Shown here in pieces: positions 37,240-46,985 of a stretch of DNA of 64,000 nt. The DNA comes from Pseudomonas sp. ADAK18. Lineage in GTDB: Bacteria > Pseudomonadota > Gammaproteobacteria > Pseudomonadales > Pseudomonadaceae. The DNA lies in assembly GCF_012935695.1 (NCBI RefSeq), contig NZ_CP052859.1, positions 5,745,001 through 5,809,000 of the forward strand, read 5' to 3'. Each line of letters opens with the position of its first letter. The stretch's first letter is position 1. The translations under genes were made by a program, and so were the position numbers. The notes under the pieces are model-generated. The model was given only the letters and a program-made list of their open reading frames with translations. It was not told where the DNA came from and made no database searches.

Positions 37240-37358
37240 AGGTCTTGGTGTGTTCTAATAGTTGCGTCTGGCGCACTTATAACCTTCCAATAAGTCAGTT
37301 TTCGTCATGTCTATGCCTTATTAAACTGCTCGGGTATTTCTTATTCCGAGTTGTATTC

Positions 37359-38894
37359 ATGACTTCCCTCGCTGCCCCCGCACCCCTGGCCGCAGCCAAA
37401 CCCACCGCCATCGCGCCGCCCGCTTTCGGCCCCCGCATCATCATTGGCCTGGTCGGCGTGTTGCTGGCGGTGCTAGTTTGCGGGCTCAACGAGATGGTGA
37501 CCAAGGTCGCCCTCGCTGACATTCGCGGTGCGCTGTACATCGGTTTTGACGAAGGCACCTGGCTGGTGGCCGCGTACACCGCCACCTCCGTCTCGGCCAT
37601 GGCGTTTGCGCCGTGGTGTTCGGTGACCTTTTCCCTACGCCGTTTCACGCTGTGGGCGATCGGTGTGTTCACCGTGCTTGGCGTGCTGTGCCCGTTTGCG
37701 CCGAACTACGAAAGCCTGCTGATTCTGCGTACGGTGCAAGGCCTGGCCGGTGGGGCCTTACCGCCGATGCTGATGACCGTGGCCCTGCGTTTCCTGCCGG
37801 CCAACGTCAAACTCTATGGCCTGGCCGGTTACGCACTGACCGCCACCTTCGGCCCGAGCCTCGGCACACCGCTGGCGGCGTTGTGGACCGAATACGTCGG
37901 CTGGCAATGGGCGTTCTGGCAGATTGTCGCGCCGTGCCTGCTGGCCATGGCCGCCGTGGCCTACGGCCTGCCTCAGGACCCGCTGCGTCTTGAGCGTCTC
38001 AAGCAGTTCAACTGGCGCGGCCTGCTGCTGGGTTTCCCGGCGATCTGCATGCTGGTGATCGGCCTGTTGCAGGGCAATCGCTTGGACTGGTTCGAATCGA
38101 CGCTTATCACCTCGCTGCTGTGTGGCGGGATGCTGTTGTTGGTGCTGTTCATGATCAACGAATGGTCGCACCCGATGCCGTTTTTCAAGTTGCAGATGCT
38201 CGGCATCCGCAACCTGGCATTCGCGTTGATTGTCTTGGCCGGCGTGCTGATTGTGCTGCTGGCAGTGATCATCATTCCGTCCAGTTACCTGGCCCAGGTC
38301 CAGGGTTATCGACCGCTGCAAACCGCGCCGGTGATGCTGATCATGGCGCTGCCGCAGTTGATCGCACTGCCGTTGGTGGCGGCGCTGTGCAACCTGCGCT
38401 GGGTGGATTGCCGCTGGGTATTGGGGATTGGCCTGAGCATGTTGATCCTGTCTTGCCTCGGCGGGGCGCAACTGACCTCGGCCTGGACCCGCGATGATTT
38501 CTATGCCCTGCAACTGCTGCAGATCTTTGGGCAGCCTATGGCGGTGCTACCGCTGTTGATGCTCTCCACCGGCAGTATCACCCCGGCGGACGGGCCATTC
38601 GCCTCGGCCTGGTTCAACACCGTCAAGGGGCTGGCCGCCGTGGTTGCCACTGGAGTGATCGACGCGCTGACCACTCACCGCCTGCATTTCCACTCAACCA
38701 TGCTGGTGGACAGCCTGGGCAACTCGCCCCTGGCCGACAGCGACCCGGCGGGGCTGGCCCATCGGCTGCACGAGCAAGCCGTGGTGCTCACGTCTTCGGA
38801 TCTCTACTACGTCATGGCCGGTGTCGCGGTGGCGTTGATTCTGCTGATTTTCTGGATGCCGACGCGGATCTACCCGCCCCGGGCGCCGACCTGA
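37359..38894 (+). CDS. MFS drug transporter, DHA2/EmrB-like
   Basis: This 511-residue inner-membrane antiporter has about 14 membrane segments. Family marks include FDEGTWLVAAYTATSVSAM in the first loop and RTVQGLAGGALPPMLMT (motif C-like region). ATG 37359 is preferred; the longer frame from 37191 crosses the REPIN and has no membrane-protein character. It forms a tripartite pump with the HlyD and OMF genes that follow at close spacing. Substrates are unknown. Confidence 0.9.
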   Translation: MTSLAAPAPLAAAKPTAIAPPAFGPRIIIGLVGVLLAVLVCGLNEMVTKVALADIRGALYIGFDEGTWLVAAYTATSVSAMAFAPWCSVTFSLRRFTLWAIGVFTVLGVLCPFAPNYESLLILRTVQGLAGGALPPMLMTVALRFLPANVKLYGLAGYALTATFGPSLGTPLAALWTEYVGWQWAFWQIVAPCLLAMAAVAYGLPQDPLRLERLKQFNWRGLLLGFPAICMLVIGLLQGNRLDWFESTLITSLLCGGMLLLVLFMINEWSHPMPFFKLQMLGIRNLAFALIVLAGVLIVLLAVIIIPSSYLAQVQGYRPLQTAPVMLIMALPQLIALPLVAALCNLRWVDCRWVLGIGLSMLILSCLGGAQLTSAWTRDDFYALQLLQIFGQPMAVLPLLMLSTGSITPADGPFASAWFNTVKGLAAVVATGVIDALTTHRLHFHSTMLVDSLGNSPLADSDPAGLAHRLHEQAVVLTSSDLYYVMAGVAVALILLIFWMPTRIYPPRAPT

Positions 38895-38919
38895 TTGCTT
38901 ATTGAGACAAGGGATTTTT

Positions 38920-39978
38920 ATGAAACGCAAAGACAAAATCGCCGTGACTGTCATCGCCGTCTTCGCTGTTGGCGTGTTGGTTTACCTGCTGGCGCCAGGC
39001 GTTTTTGGCAGCAAGCGCCAGACCACCAACGACGCGTTCGTCGCCGCCGACTACACCTTGGTGGCGCCACGGGTGGCCGGGTTTATCAAAGAAGTGCTGG
39101 TGGAAGACAACCAACGGGTCAAGGCCGGGCAATTGTTGGCGCTGATCGATGACCGTGACTTCCGCGCCGCCGCCCAGGCGGCCGACGCTGACACCCTGGT
39201 GGCTCAGGCCCAACTGAAAAACGCCACGGCCACCCTGGAGCGCCAGAGCTCGGTGATCGCCCAGGCCCAGGCCACGGTGGCGGCGGATCGTGCCGAAGTG
39301 GCGTTTGCCGAACATGAACTGAACCGCTACAACCACCTTGCCGGTGTTGGCGCCGGCACGGTGCAGAATGCCCAGCAGGCCAAGACCCGTATTGATCAGG
39401 CCACCGCGCGCCTGGCCAACGCCACGGCGGTATTGGCCGCCGAGCGCAAGCAAGTGGAAATCCTCACCGCCCAGCGCGATGCAGCCGAAGGTGGCCTCAA
39501 ACGGGCCCAGGCCGCGTTGGAGATGGCCAGCTATCAACTGTCCTATACGCGCATCGTCGCCCCGGTGGATGGCATGGTCGGCGAGCGTGCTGTGCGGGTC
39601 GGCGCCTACGTGACACCGGGCAGCAAGATCCTCGCTGTGGTGCCGCTGGCCGAGGCGTATGTGGTGGCCAATTTCCAGGAAACTCAACTCTCCCACATGC
39701 ACGCAGGCCAAGCGGTGGAAGTGTGGGTCGACAGCCTTGACGGTGAAGTACTCAACGGCCATCTGGAAAGCCTGGCGCCCGCCACCGGCGTGACTTTCGC
39801 CTCGGTCAAACCGGACAATGCCACCGGCAACTTCACCAAGGTGGTACAACGCATTCCGGTGAAAATCATCCTGGAGCCCGGTCAAGCCCTGACCGAGCGC
39901 CTGCGGGTCGGCATGTCGGTGGAAGCCAGCGTCAACACCCAGCCCGCGGCCCAGCCGCGCGAGGTGGCCCAACAATGA
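38920..39978 (+). CDS. HlyD/EmrA-family membrane fusion protein
   Basis: This 352-residue adaptor has an N-terminal membrane anchor (IAVTVIAVFAVGVLVYLLAP), lipoyl halves (VAPRVAGFIKEVLVEDNQRV and IVAPVDGMVGERAVRVGAYV) and a coiled-coil hairpin at about 95-210. ATG 38920 is chosen because GACAAGGGA just before it serves as ribosome site. It bridges the MFS pump and the downstream outer-membrane channel; its stop overlaps the next start by ATGA. Confidence 0.9.
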   Translation: MKRKDKIAVTVIAVFAVGVLVYLLAPGVFGSKRQTTNDAFVAADYTLVAPRVAGFIKEVLVEDNQRVKAGQLLALIDDRDFRAAAQAADADTLVAQAQLKNATATLERQSSVIAQAQATVAADRAEVAFAEHELNRYNHLAGVGAGTVQNAQQAKTRIDQATARLANATAVLAAERKQVEILTAQRDAAEGGLKRAQAALEMASYQLSYTRIVAPVDGMVGERAVRVGAYVTPGSKILAVVPLAEAYVVANFQETQLSHMHAGQAVEVWVDSLDGEVLNGHLESLAPATGVTFASVKPDNATGNFTKVVQRIPVKIILEPGQALTERLRVGMSVEASVNTQPAAQPREVAQQ

Positions 39979-41423
39979 GACGGATAGCCTGGTTCACCCT
40001 GAGCATGATCAGCCTGAGTGCCTGCACCGTCGGCCCGGATTTTCAGCGCCCGCAAGGCCCGGCAGTGTCGCAATGGACCGAGCCCCAGGGCCGTCAGGCG
40101 GCCAGTCACGCGGACACCGGCGCACTCGAAGAGCGCTGGTGGGAAGTGTTCCACGACGAGCAACTGTCCGCCCTCACACGCCGCGCACTGACCGATAACC
40201 TCGACCTGAAACTGGCCAGCAGCCGCTTGCAGCAAAGCCGTGCCATGCGTCAGGTGATCACCTCCGAGCGTTATCCGAACGTGAATGCCAACGGCGATTA
40301 CATGCGCCAACGCAACAGCGCTGACGGCTTGAGCGACCCGTCCGGGAAGAATGGCCGTTCGGCTTTCAACCTCTGGGATGTCGGCTTTTCCGCTGCCTGG
40401 GAGCTGGATTTCTGGGGCCGGGTAAAACGCGAAACCGAAGCCGCCGACGCCACCCTGCAAGTGGCCGAAAACGATCGCCGCGCCGTGCTGTTATCGGTGC
40501 TTGCAGAAACCGCCCAGGACTACATCCAGTTGCGTGGCGTGCAAAACACCCGCGCCGTTACCGAGCAAAACCTCGACGTCGCCCGCCATAGCCTTAAGCT
40601 GTCGCAATTGCGCCTGGCCGACGGTGTCGCCACCGACCTCGACGTGGCAGAAGCCGCTGCTCAGGTCGCCGCCATCGAGGCGCGGTTGCCGGACTTGCAG
40701 CAACGCCAGGACCAGTTGATCAACGCCTTGAGCCTGTTGATGGGCGAACCGCCGCAAGCTTTGTACGTGCAGTTGTCCAAAGACGCCGCCGTGCCACAGA
40801 CCCAGCGCCAGGTAGCCATCGGCCTGCCGTCGCAACTGGCCGAGCGCCGTCCCGACATCCGTCAGGCCGAGGCTCGGCTGCATGCTGCGACGGCCAATAT
40901 AGGCGTGGCCAAGGGCGATTTTTACCCGCGTATCACCTTATCCGGCAGTCTCGGTTCTCAGGCTATGCAGCTTTCGGATTTAGGCTCGTGGGGTTCTCGC
41001 TCATTCGCCTTCGGCCCGCAATTCAGCCTGCCGATTTTCAAAGGCGGTCGCCTCAAGGGCATGCTCGATTTGCGCGAAGCCCAGCAACAGGAAGCGGCCC
41101 TGGCCTACCAGCAAACCGTGTTGCGCGCCTGGCACGAGATCGACGATCAACTGACCCGCTACAACGCCAGCCAACTGCGCCGTGACAGCCTTGCCGAAGC
41201 GGTGCGCCAGAACCAGATCGCCCTCACCACGGCCCAGCATCAGTACGTCGAAGGCGTGGCGGATTTCGTCAACGTGCTCACGGTGCAAAGTGCGTTGCTG
41301 GCGACGCAGGAGCAGTGGGTCGAAAGCTCCACCGGGGTGTCTCTGGCGATGGTCGGTTTGTATAAGGCGTTGGGCGGAGGGTGGGAGTCGGTGTACCCGG
41401 TGCAGACGGCGCGCGCTGACTGA
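39975..41423 (+). CDS. NodT-family outer-membrane efflux lipoprotein
   Basis: This 482-residue OMF channel has a lipobox SLSAC with Cys17, followed by TVGPDFQRP, the standard NodT/OprM opening. It contains two TolC-like repeats (YPNVNANGDYMRQRNSA and FYPRITLSGSLGSQA) and closes with the PIFKGG turn. It completes the MFS-HlyD-OMF operon with a 4-bp overlap. Confidence 0.92.
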   Translation: MRRIAWFTLSMISLSACTVGPDFQRPQGPAVSQWTEPQGRQAASHADTGALEERWWEVFHDEQLSALTRRALTDNLDLKLASSRLQQSRAMRQVITSERYPNVNANGDYMRQRNSADGLSDPSGKNGRSAFNLWDVGFSAAWELDFWGRVKRETEAADATLQVAENDRRAVLLSVLAETAQDYIQLRGVQNTRAVTEQNLDVARHSLKLSQLRLADGVATDLDVAEAAAQVAAIEARLPDLQQRQDQLINALSLLMGEPPQALYVQLSKDAAVPQTQRQVAIGLPSQLAERRPDIRQAEARLHAATANIGVAKGDFYPRITLSGSLGSQAMQLSDLGSWGSRSFAFGPQFSLPIFKGGRLKGMLDLREAQQQEAALAYQQTVLRAWHEIDDQLTRYNASQLRRDSLAEAVRQNQIALTTAQHQYVEGVADFVNVLTVQSALLATQEQWVESSTGVSLAMVGLYKALGGGWESVYPVQTARAD

Positions 41424-41475
41424 GAGTGGCTATGGACTCTAGGAAAGATGATTTCTAATGCGCGAGCGCGATTTT

Positions 41476-41580
41476 CTGTAGCCGCTGCCGAGGTACGAGG
41501 CTGCGATGGGTTGCGCAGCGACCCTTGAGGGCGGTCCTGCGGACACGCATCGCAGCCTCGTGCCTCGGCAGCGGCTACAG
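41476..41580. repeat. REPIN, GTAGCCGCTGCCGAGG type, copy 1
   Basis: CTGTAGCCGCTGCCGAGG at 41476 is mirrored by CCTCGGCAGCGGCTACAG ending at 41580, with inner GAGGCTGCGATG/CATCGCAGCCTC arms. A near-identical element lies at 46702-46810. Confidence 0.85.
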
Positions 41581-41612
41581 GGATGGGCTCATAGCGTATG
41601 TCAAGCGTCGGG

Positions 41613-42314
41613 TCAGTTCTGCAAAAACACCACATAGCCCCGGAACCACTCATTCCCCTTCAAATACGCCGGTTCTTGCCACTCTCCACCCTGAATCAAG
41701 CCAATCTTGAACGGCACCCCCAACCGATTCATTCGCGGTAAATACGCCGCATAGTCCGGGATGCTGTGGCGTCCTTGATAGGTCTGCACCACCACTTCAT
41801 CGATCACCCCATTGAGTTGCGCGATGGATGCAGGATCGGCGTTGCTGCTCCAGTCCATCAGGCCGGTGATGCTCAGGCGCAGGTCCTTGGGCAGTCGCTG
41901 GCGCAGGTCACGCAGGAAGCCTGTGTATTCATGCAGGTATTGGGTGCGGGCGTCGAAGTCGATCTGGATGCCGACCACCGGGTTGCCTGCGTCCCGCCAG
42001 CGTTGCACTTGCCCTAGCAGTTGGGTGTAGACCGATTCTGGCCAGTGCAAGGTGTGGGCGCGGTAGACGATCCACACTTCGCCTTGGGTCAGGCGCGGCA
42101 CGCTCATGCCTTGGGCGATGAATTGCACGCCGCGTTGGGGCGCGCGGCGGGTGGAGTTGATCTGGCCTTGCAGGATGTACAGGGTTTTTGCCTGCTTGAG
42201 CACCGGCTGTGGAGCGACGCCGCTCCACAGCCAGAAGGCGTCATAGTCACCGGCATCCACGGCGCCGAAGGCCGGGCTTGCCAGCAAGAGCAAGGCCAGC
42301 CAGAAGACTTTCAC
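41613..42314 (-). CDS. DUF3142 periplasmic protein
   Basis: This 233-residue exported protein has a signal peptide (MKVFWLALLLLASPAFGA) and a DUF3142-like domain with a TIM-barrel-like pattern of strands (VWIVYRAHTLHW, VVGIQIDFDA, LRLSITGLMDW, IDEVVVQTYQG, PFKIGLIQGG). The Asp/Glu-rich strand ends recall glycoside hydrolases, but no catalytic pair is assigned. It lies 3 bp downstream of the TPR-like gene and is likely co-transcribed with it. Confidence 0.8.
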   Translation of the reverse strand: MKVFWLALLLLASPAFGAVDAGDYDAFWLWSGVAPQPVLKQAKTLYILQGQINSTRRAPQRGVQFIAQGMSVPRLTQGEVWIVYRAHTLHWPESVYTQLLGQVQRWRDAGNPVVGIQIDFDARTQYLHEYTGFLRDLRQRLPKDLRLSITGLMDWSSNADPASIAQLNGVIDEVVVQTYQGRHSIPDYAAYLPRMNRLGVPFKIGLIQGGEWQEPAYLKGNEWFRGYVVFLQN

Positions 42315-42317
42315 GGC

Positions 42318-44480
42318 TTACCAGTAATACTGCAGCGACTGGCCCCATTGGGTATCGGCGAACTTGGTTTTCAACTGGCGGAACCAGCCTTTGCGCTCGC
42401 TCTTGTCGACGTCTTCGCCGCCGCAACTGTTGTAGCCGGCCGGTCCATAGCAGTTGATGGCGCGAAACAGCGCGTAAGCCTTGTCGTTATGAGGCGCTTT
42501 GGCGTTGTTGATGACCTGCGTGTAGCCGTCGAGTCGCGAGAACGTTTCGCCCTTGAAGTCCGACGCGGTACTGCCCAGGCTGCCGGTGGAACGCACCAGC
42601 TCCAGGGGCATGCCGTCCAGGCCATTGCGCAGGATGAACTCACCGAAGCAGTTCAGGCCTTGAGGGTTTTTCGGGTTGTTTTGCAGGGTGCTGGCGGTTT
42701 GCGCGATGCTCGGACAGGCGTAGCCGGATTCGCTTTTCTCGCCGTTCCACTGGAACAGTTGCAGGGGCTTGCCACCGGAGTAGACGTAACCCAGGCTGGT
42801 ACCGATCTTGTCCTCGGGGGCCGGGGAGGGCAGTTGCTTGAGGTCTTCGGCAAAGGTCGCGAACTGGCTGTGCAGCAGGTCTTTATAAAGCAGCACAAAT
42901 TGGGCGGTCTGGCGCTCCACCGGGTCGCTGGCCTGGGCCATTTGCTGGCGCAGCAGTTCGGGGCCGGCGACGTTGCGCAGCAGGATATAGCGCACTTGTT
43001 TGGCACTGATGGGCGAATCGGTGGCGAACACCTTGGACAGTTGCCCGCTGCGCTCGTAATTCATCGCCAAGGCCAGTTCCAACTGGTCGCGTTGCAATGG
43101 TTGCTTGGCCAGCGGCAGCAGTTGCAGCCACAGGGCTTCGGCGCCTTTCCAGTCGTTCTTGGCTTCCAGGGCCAGGCCTCGCAGGGTTTGCTGGCTGAAC
43201 GCAAAGTAATCGAGGGTTGACGGCACGTCCTGCGGCAGCAGCTTCAAGGTGCTGTCGGGTTGATGCTCCACATACAGGGCAAATGCCGCCTGCACGTAGT
43301 CGTACAGTGCAGGTTCCTGGGCAAAGATCGATTTTTGCGCGTCAAGGGCTTCGCGGGTCAGCTTGGGCGGGTTGCCGGCACGCATCCACATCAGGTCGTT
43401 GAGGACCAGGATCAGCGGGTTCTTCACCGCCTCGGTAGTGCTCGTCAGCAGTTTGGTGTCGGCTTCTTCCACCAGTTCATCCAGGGACACGTTGCGCTGG
43501 GCGTCGTTGGCCTGGGTCAGTTGCCAGGTGAAGTCATCCGCCAGCTTGTCCGGGTTGGGGGCGAGCCAATGCACCCGGCGCAGCAGGCCACGGGCCGAGG
43601 TGGCGTATTCACCCTGTGGATAAGTTTTCAGGTAGTCATCGAAGCCTGTCTCGGCCAGTTGCAGCGCGGACTTATCCACATGCTCCAAAGACGGCGTGCC
43701 GTATTCATCGAAGGCGTTTTGCTGGGCGTTGTTCAGCGCGGTACGGGCGGTCATGTACAGCGCCGTTTCCTTGAGCCAGGGCAGGCTGCTGTCGGTCAGC
43801 GTTGCAAAGCCTTTTTGCGCTTCGGCAAAACGACCGCTGTAAAAGTCACCGGCGGCTTGCAGGTATGCCAGCAGCGCCTTGCCGTCTGCCGACTTCAACT
43901 GCTCGGCTTCGCCGGTTGCCATGCCGTCCCAGCTACAGGCGGTGAGCATCTGCACGCGTTGCTTGGCCAGCAGTTGGCGTTCGGCAGGCGGCATATCGGC
44001 TTTCACCACCTGGCTGATAAATGCAGCGGTGCTGTCATCGTTGTTGCTGCGGCAGCGGCTGCCTTCCCCGGCGAGAAAGGCGTCACCTGCCGCTTTGTCG
44101 TTGTCACGCGGGATGCCCAGCGAGGTGAGCATCTCGGCCAGTGAGGCGGTATCCGAGTCATCGGGCTCATCGGTGGGCTCATCCGCAGGGGAGGCGAGGC
44201 GATACACCGGAAATGGTACGGGGCCAAAGCCCTGGGCCAGGTCTTCTTCGCCCAAGTCGTTGGGAGCCAGCGGCGCGGCCTTCTTGTCGGCCAGCATGAG
44301 GCGCAGGTTGACCCGGCTGTCATTGCCCGGACTCAGGAAGGGCAGGTTGCTGCACACATCCAGGTTGTTGCGCGACACCCGCCAGTCGGGGTAGCACGAG
44401 TCGTCGGAACTGGCCTGGGCCTGGTGGGAAAGGCCGGCGAGCAGTGCCAGTGCCAAGGGTGACAGAAGACCGATGCGCAT
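42318..44480 (-). CDS. Large periplasmic TPR-like protein (YfiO/BamD-type repeats)
   Basis: This 720-residue exported protein has a signal peptide (MRIGLLSPLALALLAGLSHQAQA). Helical repeats typical of TPR/BamD proteins cover most of residues 180-560, for example AETGFDDYLKTYPQGEYATSA. Acidic low-complexity sequence (ADEPTDEPDDSDT) at about 98-110 precedes them. Such proteins are often annotated as 'outer membrane assembly lipoprotein YfiO', but no lipobox Cys is seen here, so that name is doubtful. It probably scaffolds envelope complexes and pairs with the DUF3142 gene. Confidence 0.75.
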   Translation of the reverse strand: MRIGLLSPLALALLAGLSHQAQASSDDSCYPDWRVSRNNLDVCSNLPFLSPGNDSRVNLRLMLADKKAAPLAPNDLGEEDLAQGFGPVPFPVYRLASPADEPTDEPDDSDTASLAEMLTSLGIPRDNDKAAGDAFLAGEGSRCRSNNDDSTAAFISQVVKADMPPAERQLLAKQRVQMLTACSWDGMATGEAEQLKSADGKALLAYLQAAGDFYSGRFAEAQKGFATLTDSSLPWLKETALYMTARTALNNAQQNAFDEYGTPSLEHVDKSALQLAETGFDDYLKTYPQGEYATSARGLLRRVHWLAPNPDKLADDFTWQLTQANDAQRNVSLDELVEEADTKLLTSTTEAVKNPLILVLNDLMWMRAGNPPKLTREALDAQKSIFAQEPALYDYVQAAFALYVEHQPDSTLKLLPQDVPSTLDYFAFSQQTLRGLALEAKNDWKGAEALWLQLLPLAKQPLQRDQLELALAMNYERSGQLSKVFATDSPISAKQVRYILLRNVAGPELLRQQMAQASDPVERQTAQFVLLYKDLLHSQFATFAEDLKQLPSPAPEDKIGTSLGYVYSGGKPLQLFQWNGEKSESGYACPSIAQTASTLQNNPKNPQGLNCFGEFILRNGLDGMPLELVRSTGSLGSTASDFKGETFSRLDGYTQVINNAKAPHNDKAYALFRAINCYGPAGYNSCGGEDVDKSERKGWFRQLKTKFADTQWGQSLQYYW

Positions 44481-44735
44481 GAAGAGTCCTTGATCCTGAA
44501 TCCATGGAAGTTCGCAAGCATAGCCTGAACCTACAAAAAGCAGCAGTGAGGGCCTGCGTAAAGTTCAGATTTTCCCGATAGGAAGTCAGTGATTTAACCC
44601 CGCAATCCCAGGTATCGTGCGCGGCTCGCACGTAGCGAAACAACAGGCGAATCGCGTGCTTTTGACCTAGAGTGGCGATTGTTCGCGCAAGCGCAGGTTT
44701 TGCCCTGGAAAAGGGGCAATGGTAGGGGAATAGAG

Positions 44736-46349
44736 GTGCGACGGACTGTGGTGGAACAAGACGACAAGGTCGGGGCATTTCCCGCATTCAATCGCCTGTC
44801 GGGTGCCTGGGAAGGGGCCGGCTGGATCAGCCGGTTATGGTGGGTGCCAATCCTGGCGCTGGCCATGATCCTGCGCTTCTATGGCCTGACTGCTTCGGCG
44901 GTCTGGGGCGACGAAGGTTCAAGCCTGCTGCTGAGCGAGTATGCCCCGGGCGACCTGTGGTTCCACGCGGCCCATGATGTGCACCCACCGCTGTATTTTT
45001 TCCTGCTGCGCGGCTGGATCGGCCTGTTTGGTGACGGGATTTTCGCCATTCGCAGCATGAGCGTGATCCCTGGTGTGGTTGCCGTGGGCCTGGGCATTTG
45101 GTTGACGCGCGTGATCGCCACCCGTCGCGCGGCCGTGCTGGCCGGGATCCTGCTGGCGTTGCTGCCCACAGCGGTTCGCTACAGCCAGGAAGTGCGGATG
45201 TACTCGTTGCTGGCGGTGTGGCTGCTGGCGGCCACCCTGGCGTTGGTCTATTGGGTCCGGCAGCCCGAACGGGCGCGGTATCTGGTGGCCTATGTGCTAC
45301 TGATGACCGCCGGCTTCTACACCCACTATTTCACCGCCCTGTGCGTGCTGGTGCATTGGCTCTGGCTGGGGCTGCTGCGTTTGCCGCAGGCGTCGAACCT
45401 GCGGTTGATCACCCGTCCGGGCTGGTGGTGGGCCAACGTTGCGATTGTCTCGTTATACCTGCCTTGGCTGCCGAATCTGCTGGACCTGGTGCAGCACGTC
45501 GAACAGCTCAAGGTCGGCGGTGATATTGGCTGGGAAGACCCGGTCACCCTGTTCTCCGTGCCGGCGATGATCTGGCAGTTCCTGATTCAGGACGAGGGCG
45601 ATAGCCTGTGGCGGCCACTGTTTGTCCTGGTGCCGGTGCTATTGATTGTGGTGGTGGGGATGACCGCGTGGCGTGACCAGAGCCGTTATCGGTTCGGCTG
45701 GTTACTGGCGCTGTTTTTTCTGTTGCCGATGCTGATGGTCTATGGCGTTTCGTTTATGTCCCCGGTGTTTATCGAGCGCTATCTCACCGTCTACGCCTTG
45801 GGCTTGCCCATCGTCGTGGCTTTGGCCGTGGATCGCCTTGGGGCACGCTTGCGCATCTTCGGTGCCGCACTGTTGGTGTTGTTTGTCGGGGTGGAATTGG
45901 TGGGGTTGAAGAGCAACTTCACCGTCGACGAGCACGATCAATTCAACGTCGCGGTGGAGTTCGTCAATCGTAACTACCAGGAGGACGACCGCATCGTCAT
46001 CAGCGACATGCTCTGGTACTTGCCCTATGTGTATTACGACGAGACCGATGCCCAATTGCAGCTCTATACACCGCCGACGGCCCAGGGCAAGTCGACGCGG
46101 CCCAATGCCTATGGGTTTGGTACGTTGGTGGATCAGGACGGTGGCCGAATCTACCTCGACCGCCTGTCGGCGATCCCGCCACAGACTCAACGCGTCTGGC
46201 TGATCAGCAGCAGCGACGGGCCGGATGAGTTTGCACCGCTGCCCGACGGTTGGCGCCTGCTCAGCCAGCAGGACGGCGGTGGCGCCCGGGCGCGTTTATT
46301 CGTGCTCTGCCACGTGCCAGGGCCGTTGCCCAAGGAGGGCTGCGGTTAA
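44736..46349 (+). CDS. Membrane glycosyltransferase, GT39/ArnT-like
   Basis: This is an inner-membrane polyprenyl-phosphate-dependent glycosyltransferase with about 537 residues from GTG 44736 (ribosome site GGGGAA); a TTG at 44679 would add 19 residues. It has about ten membrane segments and the family's first-loop acidic pair (WGDEGSSLLL), followed by DVHPPLYFFLLRGW, a hallmark of PMT_2 proteins. The C-terminal ~120 residues form a periplasmic domain. No acceptor or donor gene is nearby. It is divergent from the TPR-like gene. Confidence 0.85.
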   Translation: MRRTVVEQDDKVGAFPAFNRLSGAWEGAGWISRLWWVPILALAMILRFYGLTASAVWGDEGSSLLLSEYAPGDLWFHAAHDVHPPLYFFLLRGWIGLFGDGIFAIRSMSVIPGVVAVGLGIWLTRVIATRRAAVLAGILLALLPTAVRYSQEVRMYSLLAVWLLAATLALVYWVRQPERARYLVAYVLLMTAGFYTHYFTALCVLVHWLWLGLLRLPQASNLRLITRPGWWWANVAIVSLYLPWLPNLLDLVQHVEQLKVGGDIGWEDPVTLFSVPAMIWQFLIQDEGDSLWRPLFVLVPVLLIVVVGMTAWRDQSRYRFGWLLALFFLLPMLMVYGVSFMSPVFIERYLTVYALGLPIVVALAVDRLGARLRIFGAALLVLFVGVELVGLKSNFTVDEHDQFNVAVEFVNRNYQEDDRIVISDMLWYLPYVYYDETDAQLQLYTPPTAQGKSTRPNAYGFGTLVDQDGGRIYLDRLSAIPPQTQRVWLISSSDGPDEFAPLPDGWRLLSQQDGGGARARLFVLCHVPGPLPKEGCG

Positions 46350-46427
46350 TGCCCGTCTGGCGTGGGTGACCGGTATTGACCGGTGCCTGGGCTAGACTCC
46401 AGTGAATCCCTTTATCAGGAACATGTC

Positions 46428-46673
46428 ATGGAATCCCCAATCCACAGCCTGCCTTCGTTGTTCAAGCAACTCGGATTGCCTGACGATCCACAAGGTATTG
46501 AGCAATTCATCACGGCACATTCACCGCTTAAGCCGGATTTGAAGCTGGCGGACGCGTTTTTCTGGAGCGACAGCCAGAGGGCGTTTTTGCGGGACGAGAT
46601 TTTGGAAGATGCGGATTGGGCGGAGGTAGTGGATGAGTTGAATTTGCTGCTGAGGAGCGGGCGCGGGGCGTAA
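46428..46673 (+). CDS. DUF2789 family small protein
   Basis: This 81-residue cytoplasmic protein has the DUF2789 pattern (HSLPSLFKQLGLPDDP near the N-terminus, FFWSDSQRAFLRDEILEDADWAEVVDELN near the C-terminus). ATG 46428 with an upstream CAGGA fits better than the longer in-frame start at 46383. Function is unknown. Confidence 0.85.
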   Translation: MESPIHSLPSLFKQLGLPDDPQGIEQFITAHSPLKPDLKLADAFFWSDSQRAFLRDEILEDADWAEVVDELNLLLRSGRGA

Positions 46674-46701
46674 AAAAGCTGCGCGGGGCGAGCTTGCCGA
46701 T

Positions 46702-46810
46702 GGTTGTGGCCGCTGCCGAGGCACGAGGCTGCGATGGGTTGCGAAGCGACCCTTGAGGTCGGTCCTACGGACACGCATCGCAGCCTCGTGCCTCGGTAGC
46801 GGCTACAACC
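46702..46810. repeat. REPIN, GTAGCCGCTGCCGAGG type, copy 2
   Basis: GGTTGTGGCCGCTGCCGAGG at 46702 is mirrored by CCTCGGTAGCGGCTACAACC ending at 46810. The interior is nearly the same as the element at 41476-41580. Confidence 0.85.
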
Positions 46811-46954
46811 GGATTCAATCCCACATTGGTTTTGCCGCCCCCTGAAAATCTCCAACGCCTTCGCCCAAACCCGCTTTACTTACCTCACTGCCACCACCCA
46901 TCCCCAAATTTGTATCAAAACTTGACTGACACGGATCCATCCACCATATTGATA

Positions 46955-46968
46955 GTTAGCAAACTAAC
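46955..46968. promoter_or_regulatory. Palindromic operator GTTAG-CAAA-CTAAC before marR
   Basis: A perfect 5-bp inverted repeat with a 4-bp spacer lies 17 bp before the marR start, overlapping the likely core promoter. This size and AT content are typical of MarR-family sites, so autorepression and control of the efflux operon are expected. Confidence 0.65.
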
Positions 46969-46985
46969 ATTGTGCGAATGATCCC

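Noticed and set aside
37191..37358. Upstream extension of the MFS gene frame
   Set aside because: It lies across the REPIN and an AT-rich promoter-like stretch; ATG 37359 gives the normal DHA2 N-terminus.
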